Shown in pieces: positions 29,428 through 39,993 of a stretch of DNA of 64,000 bases. The stretch lies in the NCBI RefSeq assembly GCF_020906515.1, contig NC_085852.1:248001-312000 (forward strand). Direction: 5' to 3'. The DNA comes from Vanrija pseudolonga (taxonomy: Eukaryota > Basidiomycota > Tremellomycetes > Trichosporonales > Trichosporonaceae). How positions within the stretch are numbered: the stretch's first letter is position 1; the number at the start of each line of letters is the position of its first letter. Both the position numbers and the translations under genes were made by a program. The notes under the pieces were generated by a model that searched no databases, had not been told where the DNA came from, and worked only from the letters and a program-made list of their open reading frames with translations.

Positions 29428-29890
29428 GGTGGGGATGTGGGGTGTGTGAGAACGAGAGAGACGACGCGCGCAGTCGAGCAGCAGTAAGCTCTATGTAGTT
29501 GTGGTATGGTCAGGCTAAGTCGTCGCTGCCCCAGCCGGTCCTCCACGGGGCCCGATAGCTGAAGGTCGTGGTGGTCGTGGACTGGCTGATGTCAGGTGGC
29601 CGAAGAATGGCGGTGTTCGGCGTTGTGCCAAGAGACTTCGGACATGACCGACGAGAGCTGGAGGAGCTCCATCACACTGGCTTGTCAACAAGGCTTCATC
29701 TACCGCGCGCGCACGACATCGGACAACTAACAGGACGGAAGTGCAGCGGAGAGCAGCGACAGCAGGGCTCGAGCCGACACTCGCCTCGGGTTACCGAGTG
29801 TCTCGGCCGTGTTGCGTGTCGGCAACGGTTAATGATGCTCCAGGACGGCAACTCCGAGGCACCTGGTGCCCCTCTGTTTCGGCCATTTGG

Positions 29891-30052
29891 CTAGACAGCA
29901 CCGCGTACCCCTCCATCCTCGACGCGATCATCTCCAATGCAGACGACGAGCCGCTCGCGGTACTCCTGCACATGTCGCGCCGTCTGCGAGCGCGCGCGAA
30001 GGCAAAGCTGCTCCAGCACGCTGGGCTGCGCCCGGTCGGCCGAGCTCGATGA
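29891..30052 (+). pseudogene. F-box-like family relic (N-terminal fragment only)
   Basis: A plus-strand frame contains LDSTAYPSILDAIISNADDE, then VLLHMSRRLRARAKAKLLQH, clearly the family's F-box-like N-terminus. It stops soon after (RPVGRAR) with no middle or C-terminal part. The 5' side has no conserved start. It is a lone fragment about 7 kb from the nearest full copy, consistent with a dispersed, decayed duplicate. Confidence 0.6.
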
Positions 30053-30138
30053 CAAGATACACACACATCCTGGGCAACTGACCTCGCTACCCTCCCAGCG
30101 GGAACGGTGGCGAGGCCAAGTACACACAAACATGCATT

Positions 30139-31731
30139 CTATCGCAGCGCCTTGGGGGGGTACGTCCACCGCCCGCCCAGCATAGTAGCGTACACCTTGA
30201 CGCGGCGCATCCCCTCGGCGTCGAGGGTCAACGGATCCGCATCGACGATGATCAAGTCTGCGCGCTCGCGCTCGCGCAGCTCTACCCGTCCACTCCACGT
30301 GCTCGCCGCGAAGGCCTGCGCGGCGCCCAGCCTCTCCTGCGGCTCGTACACCTCGCCGAATCCCTCACGCGACATGGCGCACGCCATCGCCTCCCACGGC
30401 TGGATGGGGCTCACGGGCGTGTCGCTGCCGAAGCGCAGCCTGATCCCCGCTTTCAGCAGGGTGCGGTAGGGGAACGACAGGTGCTCGCGTCCTGCCCAGC
30501 GCGCGTGTGCGAGCTGGATGTCCTCGACGAGGTGCCGCGGCTGTACACTGGCGGTCAGGCCGAGCCTCGCGAAGCGCGGCACTTCCGGCGCGTCGACGAG
30601 CATCGCGTGCTCGATCGTGCTGCCGCCAAGTGGCGGGTACCCGAGGCTTGCGTGCCGCTCCAGCGCGTCGAGGACAAGCGACAGCGCCTCGTCCCCGATC
30701 GCGTGGACAGCCAGCCGCAGCCCCGACGCCGTGGCCTTGAGGCACAGCTCGTCGATCTCCGCCGGGGTGTAGTTGAGTGCTCCGCGGTTACACGTGTTCG
30801 TGTACGGCGCCTTGCAGTACGCCGTCATGGACGACAGCGCGCCGTCCGTGATGATCTTGAATGGGCCGACGGAGACTAGGTCGTTGGTACCGGGGACTGC
30901 TTCGCCAGTGTGGTATCCCCGCCCGATGGCGTCGTCGAGGTGTTGAGCGTAGAATCCGATATGTACGCGAAGTGCCTTCCATCAGCTCGACTGAAGGCCC
31001 ACGCGACTCACATCAAAGCCCTTGGCACAGCGGCGCTGCCACGGCCCCACGTTGGCCGCCATCTCGAGGTCGACAACCTCCGTTACGCCGAGCGCGGCGA
31101 CGTCCCTCGCCAACTCCCCAACCCACGCGTCCACCTCGTCGACGTCGGCCATCTCACCAAGCTTGATGCTCAGCGCGAACGCGTCCCCCTCTACCAGGAG
31201 CCCGTCGGCCGGGTCGAGACCGACGAGCGCAAGCGCGGCCGAGTTAGCGACGCAGCTGTGGTTCCCGAAGAAGAAGAGCACGAGCGGCTTCTGGGGCGAC
31301 ATGGCATCGAGGGCGGCGCGGTTGAGGAGTGCGGCGTCGGGCAGACCGGCGCGCACTGTCGTCCCGACGAAACACGCGCCGTCGTGCTCGTCCAATGCGC
31401 GCCCTACGGCGCGGAGCACCTCAGACGCGGTCGCATGCGACGCCAGGCTGAGCCGGCGCGCGTTGATCGCCGTCTTCGTGAAGTGCGTGTGCCAGTCGAT
31501 GAGGGACTGGGTTGTCAGGGAGAGACAGGAAGAAGGAGGCGAGGGGCTTACTGGCGCGACCCACCCTCCGCGCACGTCGAGGACCTCCGCCCCACGCTCG
31601 GGCACGATCAAGCCCTGCGTGATGGTGACTACGACCCCGGCCTCAATGAGGAGGGAGTATGGCCCGCGGGGGTATCCGACGACGTTGGCGTTCGTGAGGA
31701 GTGTCTGTGGTGGTGCCGGTGCGATAGTCAT
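30139..31731 (-). CDS. YtcJ-type metal-dependent amidohydrolase, paralogue 1 (503 aa, three exons)
   Basis: Exons are 31731-31552, 31506-31012 and 30975-30139; the introns are 45 and 36 nt. The N-terminus (TLLTNANVVGYP... GLIVPERGAEVLDVRGGWVA) is the beta-sandwich entry of the amidohydrolase superfamily. The metal site follows: LIDWHTHFT, FFFGNHSCVANSAALAL, IITDGALSSMTAYC, RLAVHAIGDEALSLVLDALE, GSTIEHAMLVD and LRFGSDTPVSPIQPWEAM. C-terminal RADLIIVDADPLTL and YATMLGGRWTY complete the Amidohydro_3 pattern. It probably cleaves an amide-type bond of a small molecule in the cytosol. It is divergent from the transporter gene across a 610-bp spacer. Confidence 0.87.
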
Positions 31732-32341
31732 GGCTGCTGGCGGTGGCGTGGGCTCCGGCGTCGGCGTGGGGCCTTATACCCCGTTCTGTGTTCCCCACTT
31801 GGCCCACCGCGGCCCGATCCCGACCTCGCGGGGTCGCCAAGGCTCGGCGTAGTTGGCAACGCGGAGACATCCTGTCGTCTGGGAGGGATGTGGAGCTCGC
31901 CGGGGTGCTTATCGTCGTGTATCGAGCGTGTATCGTCGTACAAGGAGCTGTCGAAACACGAGTACCGGCCCATTGACAACCTTGCCGAAGGCCTCAGGGC
32001 CATGCCGAGGTAGGTGCCTCGCTTGTCTCCCGCACAATCTCCCTGCCACATTCCCTGCCACTCGGCAGCGGGGCCACCTCGGCATGATTGCACCTTTTGC
32101 TCCATCTCGGCAAGATATGTCACCTCGCCGAGGTTGAGCTGTTCACTAATCTCTCGTACGGATGTCTCCTCTGCTCAACTTCACGCGATAGCATGTTGCT
32201 CGCGGCAAACGCTCACGCGACTCCTCGATATCGGACTGTCTGTGCGCGGTGCCCACCGGGGACGAGGAGATAAAGGTCGCCGGGAGTAGCTTGGCTGCAT
32301 CGGAAGCCCCTCCCGAACGACCGAGAGACAGACACCACAAC
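31732..32341. promoter_or_regulatory. Shared spacer between amidohydrolase 1 and the transporter (610 bp)
   Basis: The two genes are transcribed away from each other and nothing coding lies between them. A bidirectional promoter co-regulating uptake and hydrolysis is a reasonable inference. I could not identify a specific operator. Confidence 0.5.
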
Positions 32342-33951
32342 ATGGAGCCCAAACGCGACAACGACACGCCAACCTCCGAGTCCAACCCGACGGACGCCAA
32401 GGACATCTACACCACCGCCATCGAGCCCGCAGGCGACGAGAAGCACGCCGCGGCCGAGGCGCTGCCTGACCGGGACGGCGTGTTCGGCGAGCTCGACGAC
32501 CAGGCGAAAGAGTACCGCTCGCTCACGGCATGGGGCGCCTTCATGATCATGACCAAGGCGAACCTCGGCGTCGGCGTGCTCGCTATTCCTGGCGTGTTCC
32601 ACAGCGTCGGCCTGGTGCCGGGGTACGTGCTCATTATCGGCCTGTGTGCGATGATGACCTGTGAGTGGCTTGCGGCGCTGTGCTGCACCGTTGTGGACCA
32701 CGAGCTGACGCCGCCCAGTCGCGGTCAGCTACATCGGCCCCTTCAAGCGCCGCCACCCCGAATGCTACTCGGTCGCGGACGCGCTCTACCTCGTCTGGGG
32801 CCCAGCCGGGCGCGATATCATGGCGTTCCAGTTCTGCATAGGCAAGATCTCGGCCATTGCGAGTTTCCTCGTCTCGATCGCTAGTAAGTCGCTACTGGCG
32901 GTTAGTGTGGGCAAGCTAACGCCTCAGCCTGCCTCAACGCCATCACGGTGCACGGCGCCTGCACGGCCGTCTTCATCGCCGTCGCTGCCGTCGTGGGCTT
33001 CTTGCTGTCCTCCATCCGCACGCTGCACAAGGTATCCTGGCTCGCGTGGGTCGGCGTCGTGTCCATCTCGGTCGGGCTGCTCGTCGTCACTATCGCCGTT
33101 GGGATCCAGGACCGCCCCGCGGCGGCGCCGCGCACCGGTCCGTGGGACAAGGACCTGCGTATCTTTGCCAACGTGAGTGAAGCGCCAGACAAGCGACGCA
33201 AGGCAACGCAGGCAATGCTGACACCTCCCAGCCCTCATTCACCCAATGCATCTCGTCCATCACGACCATCATCTTCAGCTACTCTGCCACGCCGACCTTC
33301 TTCTCCGTCCTGTGCGAGATGAAGGAGCCGCGCAAGTACCAGCGCGTGATGCTCGCGTCGCAGGGGCTCATGTGCGTCATCTACCTCGTCATCGGCACGC
33401 TCTTCTACTACTACTGCGGGCAGTACGTCTCGTCGCCTAGTCTTGGATCAGCAGGTCCGCTCACGAAGCGCATCTCGTACGGCCTCGTCCTGCCTGCGCT
33501 CCTCGTGTCCCTCTGTATCTGGACCCACATCATCGCCAAGTTTCTCTTCGTGCGCATCCTCTTCGGGACGTACGACCTCACCCACCCGACCAAGAAGCAC
33601 TACATCGTGTGGCTGAGCATCAACTTTGTCTCCACGCTCCTCGGGTACTTGTTCGCCTCGGCCATCCCCATCTTCAGCGTCATCGTCAGCTTCATCGGCG
33701 CCACCTGCTCCACGCCCGGCACGCTCCTCCCCTTCCCCATCATGTGGTGGCACGACGAGTGGCGCCGCAGGCCGTGGGCCGAGCGCAAGCCCAAGCTCGC
33801 CACCGCGATCGTCTACCTTACCATGGTGCTCTTCGCCTGCACGATCATCGTGTCGGGCACGTACAGCTCGATCAAGCAGATCATCAATGCCAAGGCGACC
33901 AACGGGCCGTGGACGTGCGCCGACAACTCGAACTCGGTGCCGAAGAAGTAG
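32342..33951 (+). CDS. AAAP-family amino-acid transporter (482 aa, four exons)
   Basis: Exons are 32342-32660, 32719-32883, 32928-33172 and 33232-33951. An in-frame ATG at 32249 is an alternative start. A hydrophilic N-terminus (~60 residues) precedes SLTAWGAFMIMTKANLGVGV, then LAIPGVFHSVG, the first-helix signature of the fungal AAAP/MTR-type neutral amino-acid permeases. About ten more hydrophobic segments follow, for example VFIAVAAVVGFLLSS, LVVTIAVGIQ, ITTIIFSYSATPTFFSVLCE, FVSTLLGYLFASAIPIFSVI and AIVYLTMVLFACTIIVSGTY. It is likely a plasma-membrane proton-coupled importer. Its position between an amidohydrolase and a Zn2Cys6 regulator suggests that it imports a cluster substrate or product. 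Confidence 0.85.
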
Positions 33952-34271
33952 TAAAGTGTGGAGCTGGCAATTGGGGTGGGTGGATGAGGAAGTGGCGGGC
34001 CAACGTCCGTCTGGGGATGCTCTGGGGAGTCTTGGGCAGAGGTCAATAGTTGTTTAGGCAGTCAGAATGAATGGAAAGCAGTTGTCGAGGTTGCTTGCAT
34101 CTTGTTGTTGCATCTCGCCCTCGTCGCCGCGGCAATTGCCGGTTAAACGGAGATAGCCGCCACGAGCCGACAAGCCGAACAATCTCCCCCCCCTCACCCT
34201 CAACCCCCGTCCTCAGCCCCACCGCGTCTCGTCTTGTCGTTGTCCACTCACTCTCCACACTCTTCACAGTC

Positions 34272-36082
34272 ATGAGCAGCGCGGACCCAGAACCGAGCTC
34301 ACTCGCCGGGCCGTCCCGCCGCCCACGCCAGCGCACATTCACGGGGTGCTTCACCTGCCGGCAGCGCAAGGTGAAATGTGATGAGGCCAAGGTGGGTTGC
34401 TTCGTCGCAACGCAGAGCTGACTGGACACAGCCGCGGTGCTCGAACTGCGCACGGCGAAAGGGGAGAGAGTGCGAGTATCCCCTCCAAAGCAGCAGCTTG
34501 CATCAGCCCGACCCGCAACTCGTTGTCCTTACCCCGCGCCGGCGAAGCCCGTCCCCGGCGCCCATCGCACACGAGCTGTACCAGCCCTACCTGGCCGCGC
34601 AGTACCGCAAGGAGATAATCGACCGCATGGTCGTCGGCCTACTTGACGCCGAGCTGAAGAGCCAGCGCATGCTGAGGTATGCCGTTTGTGGTCGCGAGCA
34701 CGCTGACGCAAGCCACCGGCGGCCATCACTCGCGGACAACATTCTCTCCAAGGTAGGTCCGACCACCCCACGACCGCTGATCGCGACCCAGCTCCCCGTG
34801 CCGCCCGAGTCCCCAGCGCACAGCCTGCTCCAATACCTCCTCTCGACGCTCCGGCGGTCCTTCGACGCGGTCGACGTGGACCCGGACGCGCGGCTCGCGT
34901 GCTCCGCGGCTGCGTTCTTCGCGGGCTCGCTGGGCCAGCCGCTGTCCCTCCCGCACGGGCACTTCAACGTCCTCCAGCTCGAGTACATGCACAAGGTGCG
35001 GTCTGAGGCTGCAGCCGCACCCGCGACTGGCCGATTGGCCGCGACGAACGTCACGCTCCTGCTGAGCCAGATGCTCGACCGCACGCCCGGGAAATGGCGC
35101 GGCCAGCTCCGCGCGACTACCGAGTGGGCGATCAGTCGCGGCGGTACGGGGTGGGTGCTGGGCGTCGCGCCGCCTGCTATGGGCTTCTCGGGGCCGCGCA
35201 AGGAGATCCTGCATCCGCTGCCTATCGCTCTGAGCGCGGACTTTAACGCTGCGCTCAGTGTCTTCGGTGAGCTATCGTGCCAGCGCGCCTAGCTGACCAC
35301 CTAGCGAGCCTGACCGACGGGTCGCTCCCGATCCAGATCATGCCTGGCCCACGACACGCCTGGCTTCTTCAGTCGCGCGCCCTCCAGCTCGACCTCGCGC
35401 CCTCGATGCCAGACTTCTTCGAGTCGATGCTCGGCATGCCCCGCGTGCTGGTCCTGTGCCTCGCCAACGCCGTGTCGCTTGTTTCCCAGCGGCAGGCGGC
35501 GAGCGAGCAGCAGCAGTCCGACGTGGTCAAAGACCAGCTAGAGCACGAGGCGGCGACACTAAGGATGGAGCTGGAGCATATTTGGCCGGTGCGACTCGCG
35601 GCGCGGCAGGACCCACGGAGGATCCAGTATGGCGGGGTAGGTTGTCGCGATGTGGGCGCGCTGACACGCAGCAAATCTGGCGCCTGGCGATCCTCATTCT
35701 CGTCATCCACAAGGCACAGGGGTTCTCCACAGCATCGGCGGACCTCAGCGGCGCTGTTACGGCGATCCTAGAGCTGCTGTCCGAAGCAGCCGTCGACGGG
35801 ACAGGGTTGAGCGGGTGGCTTTGGCCGGTGCTGCTGGCAGCCTGTGCCACCCGTGATGCCAAGCAGCGGGCGGCGCTGAGGGACCTACTGCCGTTGTGTA
35901 CGAGCTCGGTGGGGCAGCTTGATCACTCGGACGTGGCCAACACTGTGGGTTTGAGTACCAAGCCTCAGCTAACCCGCCAGATCCTCGACACAGTCTACAC
36001 TCACCACGACGCCGGCGACCCAGACTACCATGTGCGAGAGGCGATCCACGACCACCCCGACATCGACGTTATCCTCCTGTAG
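34272..36082 (+). CDS. Zn2Cys6 transcription factor (540 aa, six exons)
   Basis: Exons by eye: 34272-34391, 34432-34676, 34713-34752, 34792-35266, 35305-35636, 35672-36082. Introns 2 and 3 (36 and 39 nt) are multiples of three and might be retained. The zinc cluster is split by intron 1: CFTCRQRKVKCDEAK joined to PRCSNCARRKGRECEYP, a full six-Cys binuclear site at residues ~26-55. A basic, Pro/Ser-rich linker (TPRRRSPSPAPI) follows, then a long helical region without a clear fungal_trans signature (LLQYLLSTLRRSFDAVDVDP; AILILVIHKAQGF). It is a nuclear regulator, probably of the flanking hydrolase and transporter genes (inference from position). Confidence 0.82.
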
Positions 36083-36311
36083 CCTGCAGCGGTTACAGGC
36101 GGCATCCCAGCGCGCCCCGCGACCGGGGCGACGAATCGATGCCAGCGGGGAATGTTGTAATCGCCGCAATGTTGGTGCGAGGCCTTATCGCCTAGCGTGG
36201 GATCGACGGGCATGAGTCTCAATGCGATGACGCTGGTGGCACCGGCGTCGTCACACGTTACAACCCTTCGGGCCGCGAGCGCCGATGTGTGGAGTGGCGA
36301 GGTGGTACAAC

Positions 36312-36338
36312 CAGCAGCAGCAGCAGCAGCAGCAGCAG
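36312..36338 (+). repeat. (CAG)9 microsatellite, intergenic
   Basis: Nine uninterrupted CAG units lie between the converging 3' ends of the regulator and the second amidohydrolase. The tract is non-coding in both gene models. Confidence 0.9.
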
Positions 36339-36441
36339 TAGCAGCGTTCTCAAGGCTGCCGCTAGGCTCGGCCGATTCTGCTCGCCAATTCTGCTCGCCA
36401 CTATCATACATGTTTTACAACTCCACCTCGCCGCCCCCCGA

Positions 36442-38100
36442 CTACAGCTCCTTGACGCGATGCGTCCAATTTCCGCCCAGCATAGTGCCGAGCACTTTGA
36501 CGGCGCGCATCTCCTCGGCGCCGGCCCCCAGCGGGTCGGCATCTATGAGGATGAGGTCGGCGCGCTCGCCCTCCGAGACGTGTCCACGCCCGTTCCACGT
36601 GCTGGCCGCGAAGGCTTCGGCGCCCGTGAGACATTCTTGTGGCTGGTAGCTTGCGCGGCTCATCGCGCACGCCATGGCGACCCACGGCTGGATGGGCACC
36701 TCGGGCTCGCCGGACCCGAAGCGGAGCGGCAGGCGCGCGCTCTGCAGCGACCGGTAGGGCCATGTTCGGCCTTCCCTGCCCCTCCAGAGCGCGTGGGCAA
36801 TCGGCGCGTCGTGCACCATGCGCGTTGGGGATACGCTGGCAGCGAGTCCCAACGCCGCGGCGCGCGGCACCTCGAGTGCGTCGACCAGCGCTGGATGCTC
36901 GATCGTGCTCCCTGGCAAAGGGTCGGTCGCGTCCAGCTGGTCGACGACGATGCGCAGCGCTTCGTCCCCCGCCGCGTGGACGGCGACCTGCAGCCCTGCT
37001 TCGGTTGCCTTCGTACACAGTGTGCCGATAGCATCTGGAGGATGGTATAGCTTGCCGCGCGACGTCGTATTGGAGTATGGCTGCTTGCAGTACGCCGTCA
37101 TGTGGGCCAGCGTGCCGTCGGCGACGAGGTGGAAAGGCCCGACGGTAATCAGGCCGTGCGTGCCCTCGATGGGTTCATTCGCGGAGTGCCGCTTTTGTAT
37201 CGCCTCATCGAGGTACTCCGGCGAGATGGTGCATTTCACCCGCAGTGTCTGTTGTCATCGTCAATGTCAGCTGCTGCGCGGCTATGTATGCTGCTCGCTT
37301 GCTCGCTTGCTCGTACTCTCAACGCACGCTAAACTGTTTTGGGCCGCATCTGCGCTTCCAGTCATCCTCGTTGTCGGCCATCTCAAAGTCGACAATCTGC
37401 GTGATGCCCAAAGCGGCAACATGGGCAGCGAGGTCGCCGACCCAGTTATCGACAACGTACGGGTCCGCAATCTCCATCAGGCGCGCCGAGAGCGCCGCCG
37501 CGTCCGCGCGCGAGCAGTACCCGTGTGGATGGGTATCGTGGCCGAACCCGCCGAGCCGCAGCATGCGCGTGTTGGCGACGCACCGCCCGTCGGTGAAGTA
37601 GAGCGCCACGGGCTTGGTGCTGCACATTGCGTCTAGGGTCGACCGGTTCAGGATCGCCGCGTCGGCCCACGCGCCTGGCCGGATACCGACCGCGACAAAC
37701 GTGCCGCACTCGTCGTACTCTGGGCTCCGGAGCGCGACGTTGACCACCTTGAGCGCGACCGCGGCAGAGGGGTAGCCCGTCAGGCTGAGCCGGCGGGCGT
37801 GGACGGCGGCCGAGGTGAAATGTGTATGCCAGTCTACTAGGCTCTGAGGGGGGTGTGAGCGAGGTCGTTGTCTGCAGGCAGCTAGCTACTCACCGGCGCA
37901 ATCCATGCCCCTCGCACATCCACCACCTGCATGTCCGTTTCTGGGACCACGAGCCCGCGGCTCACGATGGCCACGCGCCCGCCCAGCACGAGCACGGAAT
38001 ACACCCCTGGCGGCCATCCGACGACGTTGGCGTTGATAAAGAGCGTTTGTGGGCTGGCGAACGGCGCATTCGAGTCGGGGTTCGCTATTGGCATGGTCAT
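36442..38100 (-). CDS. YtcJ-type amidohydrolase-like protein, paralogue 2 with altered metal site (509 aa, three exons)
   Basis: Exons are 38100-37894, 37843-37328 and 37248-36442. Both intron positions match paralogue 1 (after WIAP/WVAP and before TLRV/ALRV), so the two are duplicates. It begins MTMPIANPDSNAPFA; a start 14 codons upstream is possible. It keeps LVDWHTHFT, LQVAVHAAGDEALRIVVDQL, GSTIEHPALVD and the ending RADLILIDADPLGA... GTMLGGNWTH. However, paralogue 1 NHSCVANSAAL is DGRCVANTRML here, and FGSDTPVSPIQPW is FGSGEPEVPIQPW. A His and the GSD Asp, both expected at or near the metal centre, are lost. It may be inactive, or may use a different chemistry. Confidence 0.82.
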
Positions 38101-39993
38101 TGGGGAGGGGAGGCAGCCCCGCGTGTGATGCATCGTCTCCACCTATGTACTGCTTTTGCATGCAGCTTGCTTGCGCCGGAAGGATGCTGCGAGCGAGCCC
38201 TCGTAGTGGCCGTGGTGGCTCACTCGGTCGGCTCTGGCATCGAATATGACGAGTTAGTCGCATGTCCATCACCGAGTAGCCTTTGCCGGACCACATGACT
38301 GCTAGCCTGCTGCACTAACCCCGCATTCATCAGGTGCAAGGTCCGATCAAGCAGGCCACAGCCGCAGAGGAGCACGCAGCCAGCAGCAGAGCCAGTCGTC
38401 ATGATGCATGCAGAGCAGCAGAGCGCTAGCCATAGGGGGTTATCAACTCGCGCCCGGCACACCGACGGCACCCGCGCCACGCACAAACCTGAGTGAGGCA
38501 CGCAGCACTGGGGCCCATTGCCGAGTTGTTTCCATGCCCTCTCGTCATGCTGCAGGAGTTGGCCTCCTCTGCTCCGGGGCCGCTGGATGCTGAACATGCA
38601 CACAGCTAGGCCAAACAGGCGCATGTTATCTGCCCCACACGGGCCTTGGGCCCCAGACGTGCTCCCCGGACGGCCCCAGACCCAGGGGGTCGGTACGAAG
38701 CGACGATCCCGACGACCATGGCGACGAGGAGTCGCGAGTGTCTCGCATCGCTTCCTCGCCGGCAAGGAGCAGAAGCACTCAAGCAAGCACACGCACACAC
38801 GCCCACCTCGCTTCTTCTCGAGAACCCCGCCCCGAGCGCCGCGAGCCGGCGGTACGAGTCACAAGGGCGGCATGCTAGAGTAGAGCCGCCTCGGTGGATT
38901 CGTTCGCCCGGAGCCACAGCAGAGCTCGGTGGAAATCGATGACAGCAGCAAGGTTGCAGGAGGGTTGGCTGCTAGCAGCGCTAGTGAGTGACGTCCGCCC
39001 AAGCAACCCACCATCCCCAGCCCCACACAAATACAACCCCACATTGACGAGTCAGGCGAGGCATCGTTTCGCGAACAAACGCAATGGCGAGCGAGGGTGT
39101 GTTAGTGAGCACTTGGTTGCCCCACACCTCATAGGCATTCGAGCGAGCTCGTCATTGAAGAAGGAAAAGGTTTCGCAGTCAGCGGTCAGAAAACGGAGCT
39201 TGGCCGCGGCGTAGTGTTGTCGTTCACACCAGAAGCTATTCTAGTCGCCGTGGCACTGCGAGCCTCGCATACACCACACCACATACCACCTACTCCTCGC
39301 CATCACCATCCATCGCGAGCGCCACGGAATGGATGGAGTGCATGCGCAGCTGGTGGAGGCAGCCCATACCAGCCGCTTGGCATCTCGCTTGGGCTGGCTG
39401 GGCCATGGAAACAATGGCTGGCGGTCTGACACGACACACCCCCGCGTATCGCCTACCGCCTCCCCCCCTTCGGCTATGTACGTAGTCTGGACCTGGGCTC
39501 CGGTTTCCGAGTGCACGGAAACGAGCCCCGAAGGGTGTAATTCTCCGACCACAGCACAAGCAAGATGCATGCGGCAGGTGAGATCCTGGCCATTGTCCGC
39601 GGAACATTGTGGCCGCAGACGTCGACGCTGAGCGAGGCACACCTGCACGTTTCCATCCAGGCAGGCACCCGGCACCATCACCGACCAAGAAGTATCAGGA
39701 TCAGCAGCTGCCGCAGCCATCTCGTAAGCGGCTAAAGCCGGTCGTGGGGATGGATGCAACCCCAGGGGGAGGGGCTGAAGCCCCACCCCACCACATCTGC
39801 TCGAGTTATTCCATTGCATTTGCATAGACCCCGTCTTCGGTACAACCCTTTTATGATGCCACATTACAGAAACGCTTGGCAGGAGTTGTTGCTTACCCGC
39901 CAGCAGCCTAGTTTGAAACAGCCAACAGAACGCACGCACGCACGCGCAGGAGGTGACGAGGGCTGGCCTCGGTTACGCCGACCGGCCCCCTTC
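38101..39993. other. Gene-poor stretch, 1.9 kb
   Basis: I find no supported gene. The longest frames (38220-38798 and 39241-39939, both minus) have random-looking composition, no start context and no paralogues. Short CGG/CCG-rich and GGCCCC blocks occur near 38640-38700, but no clear operator is visible. Confidence 0.5.

Noticed and set aside
39241-39939. A 232-residue minus-strand frame in the gene-poor stretch
   Set aside because: There is no codon bias, no domain-like pattern, no plausible start context and no paralogue. It is probably chance in GC-rich DNA.
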